Assembly (NCBI GenBank): GCA_910586355.1
Contig: CAJUHJ010000004.1
Coordinates: 45,505-109,504 of the forward strand
DNA length: 64,000 bases
DNA from: an uncultured Lachnospiraceae bacterium
GTDB taxonomy: Bacteria > Bacillota > Clostridia > Lachnospirales > Lachnospiraceae
Direction of reading: 5' to 3'
A program made the translations under genes and the position numbers. Below the pieces are notes generated by a model. That model was not told the DNA's origin and did not search any database. It saw nothing but the letters and a program-made list of their open reading frames with translations. Positions 16,794 to 26,000 of the stretch are shown here, in pieces; within the stretch, counting starts at the first letter, position 1; each line of letters begins with the position of its first letter.

Positions 16794-17064
16794 AAAAAAA
16801 TCCCGAATACATATCTGCTATGTATTCGGGACGATAATTTTACCGTGGTTCCACCCAGCTTTTTTGATTCTCTCCATTCAGAAAATCAAAATCTCATTTG
16901 ACGATAACGGAGTCGCCGGACCGGATTAGGGCCACTCAGAGGTAGTCTTCGGCTGCTTCCTGTAAAGATGCTCTCAGCGCACGATGGAACTATTCTCCCA
17001 TACAGGCATCTCTCTCTGCTACATTCCACAGCTTACTCGTCTCTTCTACGTGTTTTTGTTTCAT
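16794..17064 (-). promoter_or_regulatory. T-box leader (threonine) with attenuator
   Basis: The minus strand carries the T-box core GGGTGGAACCACGG (16843-16857), followed by a perfect 13-bp terminator hairpin (16801-16813 with 16819-16831) and seven T, ending 21 bases before the thrS ATG. Upstream is a stem I: AGTA (17034-17037) faces GAAGACTACC (16941-16950), which offers ACT or ACC, both threonine codons, as specifier. Uncharged tRNA-Thr should favour the antiterminator and thrS expression. Confidence 0.93.
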
Positions 17065-17072
17065 TGCTTTTT

Positions 17073-17101
17073 ATCATAATATAATTTTCATTGGATGTAA
17101 A
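17073..17101 (-). promoter_or_regulatory. thrS leader promoter
   Basis: Minus-strand TTTACA (17096-17101), 17-base spacer, TATGAT (17073-17078), ending just upstream of the T-box stem I. Confidence 0.7.
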
Positions 17102-17140
17102 GTCTTTTTCTAAAACATCCAATCACGATGTTCCTATTCT

Positions 17141-17641
17141 TTACTTTCCGCAGCAGAATTTGTATTTCTTGCCGCTTCCACATGGACATGGTTCATTACG
17201 ACCAATTTTTTTGCCGACAATCACTGTACCGGACTTTTTCTGTTCTAAATACAACTCTTTCTTCTTGTCCGCATCAAAAATATCATCCCACATCGGCAGT
17301 TCGTACAGCCAGTCCGCCTTCGCGTCCACCATATTTTTATATAACTTCTCCTTATCATAAATAAGGTTGACCTTCGTATCTTCTTCCAACGCAGTAATTG
17401 GGTTTTTTTGAATCAGGCTGTCGTTGATACCGTCTAAAAATCCGGTCATCTCCATAATGCTCAGCTGATATTTCTCTGCGAGCTCCTTTACAGTACCTTC
17501 TACTTTTTCATCCGGGTTTGATAATAATTTCTCATAAACACCCTTTTCCAAGAGAAAATATCTCTGCCAAAACCTGTTCAGCGCCTGTTTATCAGCTTTT
17601 TCATTATATGCTATTTTGTGCCATTCCTGTAATAATGCCAT
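17141..17641 (-). CDS. SEC-C motif protein
   Basis: The 166-residue protein is mostly helical and ends in the SEC-C zinc motif (RNEPCPCGSGKKYKFCCGK, residues about 147-165), the same metal-binding module found at the C terminus of SecA. The N-terminal 140 residues are not recognised beyond resembling the helical region of other SEC-C proteins. Role unknown; it could act in translation quality control or protein handling. It has its own promoter (17685-17713). Confidence 0.85.
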   Translation of the reverse strand: MALLQEWHKIAYNEKADKQALNRFWQRYFLLEKGVYEKLLSNPDEKVEGTVKELAEKYQLSIMEMTGFLDGINDSLIQKNPITALEEDTKVNLIYDKEKLYKNMVDAKADWLYELPMWDDIFDADKKKELYLEQKKSGTVIVGKKIGRNEPCPCGSGKKYKFCCGK

Positions 17642-17684
17642 ATATCATTACTCCTTTTTCGTAAGATTCAAAACAATATATAAC

Positions 17685-17713
17685 ATTATAACAAACAAAC
17701 ACAAAAGTTTCAA
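17685..17713 (-). promoter_or_regulatory. Promoter of the SEC-C gene
   Basis: Minus-strand TTGAAA (17708-17713), 17-base spacer, TATAAT (17685-17690). Confidence 0.65.
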
Positions 17714-17765
17714 ATTTTTTTCAAAAAAATGTATATGCCTTTGTATTTCTGCCTATAATATGATT

Positions 17766-17885
17766 GTTCCCGAAGAGATGAATCCCCCACCCACTCTTCG
17801 GGGCTGCTACAAAAGATGCAAGAATACTTATCCTCCCCTTGGGAGTTTTGACATACAAAAACGCATGTCAAAGCTCCCATTTTTC
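17766..17885 (+). ncRNA. Candidate small RNA with C-rich loops
   Basis: Between two minus-strand genes the plus strand has TATAAT (17754-17759), then a 9-bp hairpin CCCGAAGAG/CTCTTCGGG (17769-17777 with 17794-17802) whose loop holds CCCCCACCC. A single-stranded stretch with TCCTCCCC (17831-17838) follows, then a strong plus-strand terminator (17841-17854 with 17865-17878, then five T). No -35 match is convincing and no ORF is present. The C-rich stretches could pair with Shine-Dalgarno sequences. No homology is claimed; the RNA is inferred from structure alone. Confidence 0.45.
17841..17885 (+). terminator. Rho-independent terminator, plus strand
   Basis: GGGAGTTTTGACAT pairs with ATGTCAAAGCTCCC (14 bp, one G-T pair) and is followed by ATTTTT on the plus strand only. 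No plus-strand gene ends here, which is why an RNA is proposed. Confidence 0.75.
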
Positions 17886-17888
17886 ATT

Positions 17889-18590
17889 TCATACATCTGA
17901 TTTATCAAACAATATTTCGTAATACCAGTTTTTCACTTCTACATAATACCGCCTGGATACCGGAATTTTATGCCCGGCCACCGTAAGTTCTTTTCCTTTT
18001 AAATGATCCACATGATACATATTAACCAAAAAGCTTTGATGGCACCTTCTAAAAATAGTCTCGCTTACCTGCGAAGCTATATCATTTAACTTTCCGATAC
18101 ATTCCTTCACTGTCCCATCTATACAATATATGAAAATATTATGTCCCCTGCTGCTGATATATAGAATATTTCTATATGGAATACTGCCGACCCATCCACG
18201 ATATTTAAAAGAAAACCTTTGTTCCTTTTGTTTGGCAATATTTTTTTGTACTTTTTCTATCAGCTGTTCTAATGGTTCTTTCTGAACCGGTTTTACAAGA
18301 TACTGCATCGCATAAACATCATATGCTTCCCGATAAAATTCTTCACTTACGGAAACAAAACAAATCGTCGCCTCATCATCATTTACACGGATTCTTTCCG
18401 CCAGCCCAATTCCATTCATGTTAAAATCAATGTAAATATCAAGCAAATATAAATCATACTGAATATTGTCTTCTTCTATGTCTTCGAGCAAAGTTCTCGT
18501 ATCTGTATAAATCTTAACTTCCTGTTCCGTTAAAAATGCCTGCATAGAGCAAGCGTCTTTAAAACAGTCATCACAGATTGCGATTCTCAT
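17889..18590 (-). CDS. LytTR-family response regulator
   Basis: Cytoplasmic two-component regulator: receiver domain (residues 1-115, phospho-acceptor Asp51 in YLLDIY, acidic pair Asp7-Asp8, Lys in YLVKPV) and C-terminal LytTR DNA-binding domain (about 130-230, FRRCHQSFLVNM). Start taken at 18590 (MRIAICDD), preceded by AAAGGACAGG. No histidine kinase gene is adjacent, so it is an orphan here. Regulators of this AgrA/LytR type usually respond to peptide signals, but nothing in the sequence shows its target. Confidence 0.9.
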   Translation of the reverse strand: MRIAICDDCFKDACSMQAFLTEQEVKIYTDTRTLLEDIEEDNIQYDLYLLDIYIDFNMNGIGLAERIRVNDDEATICFVSVSEEFYREAYDVYAMQYLVKPVQKEPLEQLIEKVQKNIAKQKEQRFSFKYRGWVGSIPYRNILYISSRGHNIFIYCIDGTVKECIGKLNDIASQVSETIFRRCHQSFLVNMYHVDHLKGKELTVAGHKIPVSRRYYVEVKNWYYEILFDKSDV

Positions 18591-18623
18591 ATATACCTGT
18601 CCTTTCAGCAAACTTTATGCTTC

Positions 18624-18629
18624 ATTATA
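18624..18629 (-). promoter_or_regulatory. Extended -10 before the LytTR regulator
   Basis: Minus-strand TGATATAAT (TGn plus TATAAT, -10 at 18624-18629) about 35 bases before the ATG, without a good -35 at 17 bases. Confidence 0.4.
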
Positions 18630-18729
18630 TCACAGGTTTTTGATTTTTATCCTTGTCAATTTTGTTCCTAATTTGTCTAATTTTGTCAAAGTCTGTAACC
18701 GTCCAAACACCGCTTTCTATGACAAGAAT

Positions 18730-20331
18730 TTACATTTCCTCTAATAATCCAAAAATTCCTTCTTTTTCAAATATCTCTTTATAGTAACCGATTTCCCCTT
18801 GAATTAAACCGTCAATCACCCGCATACCCAACAGTTCCACAGGAGCTTTATCATCTGTCATCAGATAATTTCCCGCCTGATATTTTATCAAATTTGAAGA
18901 AACAGTTTCCATCATAGCAGACAATTCCTGATTGGAAAGCAGTTTTTGGTTTTGGGAAAAATGATTCAGAAGTTTCCCGGAATTAGAAGCATACAGTTCC
19001 CGGTTCGTCGAACCGGACACATCTGCGGTATATACTTCGCCAAATACGCTAGAAATCGTATCGCAAAGATATTGGTTAATATTTCCTTCTCCCTTCCCGC
19101 GCATATTCATATTGACTACCATTACCCCATCTTCTGCTAAATGTTCTTTTACCAGCGTAAAAAATTCAACAGAAGACATTTGAAATGGTATCGTAATATC
19201 CTGATAAGCGTCAACCATAATCACATCATACGTTTCATCCGATACATTGAGATAAGCGCGCCCATCGTAAGTGACTACGTCTGCATCTTCTGGCAGTTTA
19301 AAATATTCTTTTGCAACTTTCGTTATTTTTTCATCTATTTCTACGCCCGTCACATGAGACTGCCCAAAATAACGTCTGCACTGTGACGCGAACGTACCCG
19401 TCCCATTGCCTAAAATCAGTATCTTCATACTGTCTTTCTTTAGGCCATCCGCCATTAACGGGGCTGCAAGGGCGTAATCATAATACATTCCAGTCAGGCT
19501 GTCGTCCTTTTTTAAAATTGACTGTACCCCAAACAATACATTGGTAGAAAGTATAACCTGCTCTTCATCTTCTTTCACCTGAAGATAATTATAAACAGAT
19601 TCTCCCTCATACGCCAAATTGGATTCCCAGAAAGCAAAACTGTCAGAATATCCGGCCACGCAGCAGAACAAAAAGCAAACGATACCTGCCGCCGTCTTTT
19701 TAACGCCGGTTTTCGTATAAATAAAATAAAGGATGGACAAAAAAAGCAAAATACCGGCAAATATTAAAAATGTAATTGAAGTTCCGACAGCCGGAATCGT
19801 CACAAATGTTGGCAGAAACGTTCCGATAATGCTGCCAATCGTATTTGACGCATTGAGCATCCCAACTGTTTTGCCACTGTCGTTTAAACTGTCCACTGTA
19901 TATTTTACCAGCGAAGGCGTAACTGTCCCCAGTAAAAATAATGGAAATACAAAAATTACCATACATGCCAAAAAGCCCGCAATAATTAAAAAATTACTGC
20001 TGACAGTAAAGATTAAAACGGCAGAAATGAAAAGAATCACATATTTTCCAATTACAGGAATAAACGCAATCCAGACAGCCGCAATTAAAATTCTGCCGTA
20101 GAGTTTATCCGGATTTGGATTTTTGTCCGCATACCGTCCGCCATAAATGTTTCCCAGCGCCATTGCAATCATAATCGTGCCGATAATAATGGTCCATACA
20201 ATCTGAGAAGAACTAAAATACGGCGCCAACAGACGGCTTGCGCCCAATTCCACCGCCATCACTGACATTCCGGCAAAAAACTCTGTAAGATAAAGATATA
20301 TTTTATTGGATAAAATTGTCTGTCTGTTCAA
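18730..20331 (-). CDS. Fused MFS-like membrane protein / spermidine synthase-like protein
   Basis: 533 residues. The N-terminal half (about 10-225) has seven or more hydrophobic segments; the C-terminal half carries a Rossmann methyltransferase-like fold of the spermidine synthase family (ILGNGTGTFASQ, VTGVEIDEKI, VTYDGRAYLN, DVIMVDAYQD). Polyamine synthase activity is not assured, since many such fusions lack the canonical substrate residues. Divergently transcribed from a small membrane protein gene, with overlapping promoters. Confidence 0.85.
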   Translation of the reverse strand: MNRQTILSNKIYLYLTEFFAGMSVMAVELGASRLLAPYFSSSQIVWTIIIGTIMIAMALGNIYGGRYADKNPNPDKLYGRILIAAVWIAFIPVIGKYVILFISAVLIFTVSSNFLIIAGFLACMVIFVFPLFLLGTVTPSLVKYTVDSLNDSGKTVGMLNASNTIGSIIGTFLPTFVTIPAVGTSITFLIFAGILLFLSILYFIYTKTGVKKTAAGIVCFLFCCVAGYSDSFAFWESNLAYEGESVYNYLQVKEDEEQVILSTNVLFGVQSILKKDDSLTGMYYDYALAAPLMADGLKKDSMKILILGNGTGTFASQCRRYFGQSHVTGVEIDEKITKVAKEYFKLPEDADVVTYDGRAYLNVSDETYDVIMVDAYQDITIPFQMSSVEFFTLVKEHLAEDGVMVVNMNMRGKGEGNINQYLCDTISSVFGEVYTADVSGSTNRELYASNSGKLLNHFSQNQKLLSNQELSAMMETVSSNLIKYQAGNYLMTDDKAPVELLGMRVIDGLIQGEIGYYKEIFEKEGIFGLLEEM

Positions 20332-20381
20332 TGTATCCCTCCGTAACGTTTGATTTATTTTGGTATTTTTTACATAACAGG

Positions 20382-20410
20382 ATTATAGCATATAGGAGTT
20401 ACTGCTTCAA
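20382..20410 (-). promoter_or_regulatory. Promoter of the MFS/spermidine synthase-like gene
   Basis: Minus-strand TTGAAG (20405-20410), 17-base spacer, TATAAT (20382-20387), about 50 bases before the start codon. Confidence 0.65.
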
Positions 20411-20434
20411 TGCTGTTTTGATTGCCGGGATTCA

Positions 20435-20463
20435 TTGCATCCGGCTTTTATCTGTGTTAGAAT
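20435..20463 (+). promoter_or_regulatory. Promoter of the small membrane protein gene
   Basis: Plus-strand TTGCAT (20435-20440), 17-base spacer, TAGAAT (20458-20463), about 50 bases before the ATG at 20514. Confidence 0.55.
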
Positions 20464-20513
20464 TGTCAAAAGAATTTTTTGAAACCACAGGCGTGTTAGA
20501 AAGGAGCTTATTT

Positions 20514-20732
20514 ATGAAACGTCCCAAACAGATTGCCGCTATGTCAGGCGTAGTCCTGCTTGTCGCAATGTATCTGGCAACTTTAGCATTTGCTGTCATT
20601 GACCATCCAAAGACAATGGAACTTTTAAAGATTTCCATTGGATTTACTATTTTAGTACCTGTGCTGCTCTGGATTTATATGGCAATGTTTCGGTATTTAA
20701 AAGAGCGTAAAAACTCTAATACGGACAACTAA
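20514..20732 (+). CDS. Small two-helix membrane protein, unknown function
   Basis: 72 residues from the ATG at 20514, chosen because AAAGGAGC stands 7 bases upstream; longer in-frame starts lack a ribosome site. Two hydrophobic segments (about 10-28 and 42-60), a basic start (MKRPKQ) and a charged C terminus (KERKNSNTDN). No family recognised. Monocistronic, ended by the hairpin shared with purA. Confidence 0.75.
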   Translation: MKRPKQIAAMSGVVLLVAMYLATLAFAVIDHPKTMELLKISIGFTILVPVLLWIYMAMFRYLKERKNSNTDN

Positions 20733-20747
20733 ACTACCTAAGTTTTA

Positions 20748-20786
20748 AAAGGGCGGGTTCGCTGATTATAAACGAATCCGCCCTTT
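20748..20786. terminator. Bidirectional terminator between the small membrane gene and purA
   Basis: AAAGGGCGGGTTCG (20748-20761) pairs with CGAATCCGCCCTTT (20773-20786). On the minus strand TTTT follows; the gene ends on either side converge on it. Confidence 0.8.
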
Positions 20787-20790
20787 ATCA

Positions 20791-22077
20791 TTATAGTTTG
20801 GTATTTTTATAAATAATATCTTCCCTGCCCGGACCATTGGATACCATGGTAATCGGATAACCAATCTGTTCTTCTACAAATTCGATATAACGTCTGCAGT
20901 TCTCGGGCAGTTCTTCATATGTACGGATTCCTCTGATGTCAGATTTCCAGCCTGCCAATTTTTTTAATACTGGTTTTGCTTTTTCGAGTTTTCCGGTTGT
21001 AGGGAAATCAGTCGTCACTTCTCCGTCGATTTCATAACCGACGCAGACGGGAATCTCTTCTAAGTAACCCAATACATCCAAAACGGTAAATACGACGTCT
21101 GTCGTACCCTGAAGCCTGCAGCCATATTTGCTTGCCACACAGTCAAACCAGCCCATGCGCCTTGGCCGCCCAGTCGTCGCTCCAAATTCTCCGCCGTCGC
21201 CGCCGCGCCGTCTCAACTCATCTGCTTCTTCACCAAAGATTTCACTGACAAACGCGCCTGCGCCTACTGCTGAAGAATAAGCTTTGCAGACGGTAATAAC
21301 TTTTTTGATCTCGTAAGGAGGTATGCCGGCTCCAATTGCACCGAACGCCGCCAATGTGGAAGAAGACGTTACCATCGGATAAATACCGTGATCCGGATCT
21401 TTTAACGTTCCAAGCTGCCCTTCCAATAAGATATTTTTTCCGTCTTTGACTGCCTCGTTCAGATAAGCTGACACGTCGCAGACATAAGGCGCAATCATGT
21501 TACGGTATGTTTTCATTGTCTCTAATAATTCGTCTGCATCTAATAACGGTTTATGATATAAATGTTCTAGTAATACATTTTTCGTTTCACAGACACGGGC
21601 TAACTTTTCCTTTAAAAGCTCTTCTTCAAATAATTCACTGACCTGTATCCCAATTTTCGCATATTTATCAGAATAAAACGGCGCAATCCCTGACTTGGTC
21701 GAGCCAAAAGATTTTCCGCCTAACCGTTCTTCTTCATACGAATCAAATAAAATATGATACGGCATCACAATCTGCGCACGATCGGAAACTAAAATTTTCG
21801 GACAGGGAACATCTCTGTCTGTAATGGATTTTATTTCTTCAACTAAAATCGGAATATTTAACGCCACGCCGTTTCCGATTATATTGACTGTATGCTGATA
21901 AAATACACCGGACGGCAGCGTATGTAATGCAAATTTCCCATAATCGTTGACAATCGTATGGCCTGCGTTTGCACCGCCCTGAAAGCGGACAATAATATCC
22001 GCTTCCTTTGCAAGCATATCTGTAATTTTACCTTTTCCTTCGTCGCCCCAGTTTGCTCCAACAACCGCTTTTACCAT
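20791..22077 (-). CDS. purA: Adenylosuccinate synthetase
   Basis: GTP-dependent enzyme joining IMP and aspartate, the first step from IMP to AMP. The 428-residue product has the N-terminal loop WGDEGKGK (10-17), FQGGANAGHT, the signature LPSGVFY, EGQLGTLKDPDHGIYP and the C-terminal VSNGPGREDII. Lies 15 bases after the degV gene, with AAAGGAGG before the ATG, and is probably co-transcribed with it. Confidence 0.96.
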   Translation of the reverse strand: MVKAVVGANWGDEGKGKITDMLAKEADIIVRFQGGANAGHTIVNDYGKFALHTLPSGVFYQHTVNIIGNGVALNIPILVEEIKSITDRDVPCPKILVSDRAQIVMPYHILFDSYEEERLGGKSFGSTKSGIAPFYSDKYAKIGIQVSELFEEELLKEKLARVCETKNVLLEHLYHKPLLDADELLETMKTYRNMIAPYVCDVSAYLNEAVKDGKNILLEGQLGTLKDPDHGIYPMVTSSSTLAAFGAIGAGIPPYEIKKVITVCKAYSSAVGAGAFVSEIFGEEADELRRRGGDGGEFGATTGRPRRMGWFDCVASKYGCRLQGTTDVVFTVLDVLGYLEEIPVCVGYEIDGEVTTDFPTTGKLEKAKPVLKKLAGWKSDIRGIRTYEELPENCRRYIEFVEEQIGYPITMVSNGPGREDIIYKNTKL

Positions 22078-22092
22078 TTATATTTCCTCCTT

Positions 22093-22965
22093 TTATGAAA
22101 GTTCCGGAATTTTTTTGGAACATGCTACTGCCAATGCTCCCGGCCCGATATGACATGATACGCTTAAAGACAACGGCTGTAATACAATTTCACAATTTGG
22201 AAATGCTTCCTGTACTTCTGATCGAAATGTCTCCGCTGCTTTTAAATCGTAGGTATATGCCATTTCCAAATACATATGCGTCCCTTCTGCATCTGAAAAA
22301 CGATTCGCAAAATCACTTTTCATCGCTTCAATCATAATTGATTTCGCCTGTTTTACTGTTCTTGCTTTTGCAAACGCATCGAGTTTTTCACCCTGAATCT
22401 GAAGCACCGGTTTTAAACGCAGCAATGTGCCGAGCGCTGCCGCCGCCGGAGTAATTCTGCCGCCTTTTTTCAGGTAAGACAGCGTATCTACCATAATATA
22501 AATAGAAGATTCCAGTTTTTCCCTCTCTAAAATTTCTTTTATTTCAGATGCGGACTTTCCTTTTTGTGCAAGTGCTTTGGCATCTAACACCGACTGTCTT
22601 TGCGTCACAGAAATCCTCTGGTTATCGACTACCTGCACTTTACCGTCATAGTCGCCTGCAAGCATAAAAGCGGTTTCACATGAACTGCTTAAGCCGCTTG
22701 ACATCGGAATATGCACAATTTCATCATATTTGCTTAACAGTTCATCCCATAAATCTGTCAAACTTCCAACAGACGGCATGGAAGTTGAAATTTCACTGCC
22801 ATCCTTTAATCTTTCATAAAACTGCTCCTGCGTCAAATTTTCGCCTTCATAATACGTTTCGCCATTGATAAAAAACGGCATTGGAACAATAGAAATACCA
22901 AGTTCTTTTGCTTCTTCCTGCGAAATTCCACTGTTACTGTCTGAAATAATTGCAATTTTGCCCAT
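22093..22965 (-). CDS. DegV family fatty-acid-binding protein
   Basis: 290 residues from the ATG at 22965 (MGKIAIISDSNSGIS), which has CAGGAGGGAC 6 bases upstream. DegV-type features: DSNSGI near the N terminus, the STSMPSVG segment, IPMSSGLSSS and a C-terminal EDD lobe ending HIGPGALAVA. Members bind long-chain fatty acids, in some bacteria handing them to FakA kinase; no fakA is in the window. Own promoter at 23004-23032; purA follows. Confidence 0.9.
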   Translation of the reverse strand: MGKIAIISDSNSGISQEEAKELGISIVPMPFFINGETYYEGENLTQEQFYERLKDGSEISTSMPSVGSLTDLWDELLSKYDEIVHIPMSSGLSSSCETAFMLAGDYDGKVQVVDNQRISVTQRQSVLDAKALAQKGKSASEIKEILEREKLESSIYIMVDTLSYLKKGGRITPAAAALGTLLRLKPVLQIQGEKLDAFAKARTVKQAKSIMIEAMKSDFANRFSDAEGTHMYLEMAYTYDLKAAETFRSEVQEAFPNCEIVLQPLSLSVSCHIGPGALAVACSKKIPELS

Positions 22966-23003
22966 AAAAAGTCCCTCCTGTACTTTTTTATCACAACGTT
23001 TTG

Positions 23004-23032
23004 ATTGTATCATACTTTCTAAGTGATTTCAA
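23004..23032 (-). promoter_or_regulatory. Promoter of degV-purA
   Basis: Minus-strand TTGAAA (23027-23032), 17-base spacer, TACAAT (23004-23009). The -35 lies within 16 bases of the sbcC stop. Confidence 0.65.
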
Positions 23033-23047
23033 TGAATTGTTTCATTC

Positions 23048-26000
23048 TCAGCCTGTCACTACTTCGGCTTTGCTGCTGACCCCGTCTTTGGTTTTTTGTT
23101 TCGTGACAATGATTTTTTTGTCGATTTGTTCTTTTAATTCTGACACATGGGAAATAATTCCGACCAAACGGTTCCCTTCTGTCAAATGAAGAAGCGCCTG
23201 CATAGCCTGACGCAGAGATTCCTCGTCTAAGGAACCAAATCCTTCGTCCACAAACATAGAATCCATCTGGATTCCTCCGGCATTTGACTGGATTTCATCT
23301 GCAAGCCCAAGCGCAAGGGATAAGGACGCCTGAAAGGATTCTCCGCCGGAAAGCGTCTTGACGCTCCGCTTCGTGCCATTATAATGGTCTATCACACAAA
23401 GTTCTAAACCCGTTTTTTCTTTTTTATTTTTCTCTTCGGACTGTTCCCGCTCCAACTCATACTGGTTTTTGCTCATGGCAAGCAGACGAAGATTTGCTTT
23501 CCTGATGATTCTGTCAAAATATGTCATCTGGATATATGTTTCAAAATTGATTTTATGTTTGCCGTTCATATTGCCGTTTGCCGTATTGGAAAGCGAATTC
23601 AGCCATTTGTATTTTTCTTCGACTTCCGTAATTTCTTTTTGTTTTGTCCCCACGACATCTAAAATATGTTTGTTTGTCGTATAAGCCATATTGGTTTCAT
23701 CTCTTTTTTCTGTCAAATTCTTTTTTTCCTGCCGCCACTTTTCCCGTTTTTCAATGAACTCTTCTTCAGAAGTCCCGTCTATGTCTTTTGATTTTGACAG
23801 CTGGTTTTGCAATGTTTCAACTGCGGCGACAAAACGCTCCTTCTCTGTCTTATATTTTTGATATTCTTCGTCGGCTGTCTTTAAACTATGTTCAAAGTTT
23901 TCTTTTTTGGTCTGGGATTCATTTATTTGTTCCTGTATTTCTTCTTTCCGTTCAAATAAAAGCTCTTTTTTGAATTCCTCGATAGCGCCTATTATATTGT
24001 TTCGGTTTACTTTTTCTTCTGCGATGGCAAGTTCCGTTGTTTTATACTGTGTTTCTAACTGTTTTAACTCTTCTTCTTTCTTTGGAATTTCCTGGCCTAA
24101 TTCCTGATATTTTTGGATGTCTTTTTTATTTTTTTCAAGTTGGTCGCTGAACAAATTCAATTCTTTGTTTAATTTATGTTTGATGTTTTCTATTTCTTCG
24201 TTTTGTTTTGTCCGCGGCAGTTCTAAAATCGCCGATTCAATTGTTTTAAGAATCTTAAAAAGCCCTTCCTCTTTTTCCGCCCGCCTCCCTTTGATTTTTT
24301 CCAAATTTTTTTCTGCTTTGTTTATGGTTTTTTTCACCGTCTCCAATGCTTCTTCTGTCTGATTTTTTTCTTCTTCCATATGGGTTCGTTTGTCTATCTT
24401 GTCAGAAAGGGAACGGATTCTCTCCTCTAAATTTTTCCGGTAATGCGCTGTCTTATCCATAAGCGGCAAATCCTCTGCTATCATATCTTCATCCGTCCAC
24501 TTTTCTAAAGCTTCATTTGCCTGTTTTAAAATATCTGCCGCCTGCTTTCGGTCGATAGAAATCTGCGCGCACAGCGTTTCGTTTTGCCCGCTTCTTTTTT
24601 CTTTGTGGGCAATTTTTTCGGATTTTTCTTTTTCTAATTTACGAAGTGCGTCTTTTTGATTTGATTCCTCTTTATTTAACTTCTCTAACCGATTTTTCTT
24701 CTGTTGTGCCAATCGATACAGACCTTCATATTCTTCCAACGTCTGCCGCAATTTATGCTCAATATCTTCGATAGATTTTTGTTCCTCGCCTTTTAATTGC
24801 ATATGCGAAAGCGCTTCATTCCATTGTTCTGTTTTTTCCAAAAGGCGTCCTTCTGCCGCTGCCAAATCCTTCTCTAATTTCTGATATTCTGCAAGTAATT
24901 TTTTTTGTTCTGGTTCTTTTTCCAAAATCAGGGCGCACAGCGTATGATTTCGTTTTTCTTGTTCGTTTACAGAATCTATTTCCCGATTGAGTTTCGTTTC
25001 TTCAAGGACCAGATAGGCTTGTCTGTTTTGAATTAAATCCTGTATTTTTGAACTATCTTCTTGTACTGTGGAAGAATCTGCTTTTCGTTCCAAAGCGCCC
25101 TCAACCTGTTCTGCAATAAATTGTTTTAATTCATCTATCTCTTTCATCTGCTGATTTGCTTCTGCGCTCAAACGATCAACTTTCACCCGTTCTTCTTCAA
25201 GGATAGTTTTTTCTTTTTCCAACTCTTCTTTTATCGGAACTTTTTCAGGAATCACCGCTAAAACCGGGTGGTGTTTTGAACCGCAGACGGGACATTCTTT
25301 TCCCTCTTTTAAATCTTTAGCCAAAAGACCCGCCTGCGCATTAAAAAAACGCTCTTCATTATCGTTATATTCTTTTTTCTTTTCTTTCATGCTTTTGAGA
25401 GCATCCAGATATTGAACTTGTTTTTCTTTTAAATGCTTCTGCGCTTCATGTAATTTTTCCATTTGTGCATTGAGTGATTCCAGTTCTTTTTGTTTGTCAA
25501 AACACTCTTTTATCCTGTCGGAAAGTTCTCTACGCCGCTGTTCCACATCTTTGATTTTTTCCTGTTCGTCTCTGATTTCTAAAATTTCTTTCTCTTTGTT
25601 TTCTTCCTCCTGTTTTTTCTCCTTACATTCTTTTTGCAATTTTAAAACTTCTTGTAAAACACGATCTCTATCGGCCGAAAGTTTATTAAAAAGTTCCAAA
25701 TCCGCTTCGGCCTGTTCTTTTTTTTGACGGAAGTCCGATTCCTCTTCCCCAGCATTTTTCAAATTTTTTTGCTCGTCTTCCCTTATTTTTACCGCTTGAT
25801 TGATACGAAGGATTTCGGATTCTAATGTTTGAATCTCTTTTTCTTCCTGCGCAATGCTTGTTTGAAGTTTTTCTTTTTCTTCTTCTTTTTGTTTGATTTG
25901 TTCCTGCGAATTTTTTAGTTTTTCGCAAAGCGCCCGCGTCTTTTCTAATTCTATATCGCAGCCTGCCAATTCTTTTATTTGTAATTCGTATTTTGTTCTT

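Noticed and set aside
17754..17885. 6S RNA or SRP RNA
   Set aside because: At about 120 nt it is too short for 6S RNA and shows none of the SRP RNA core sequence.
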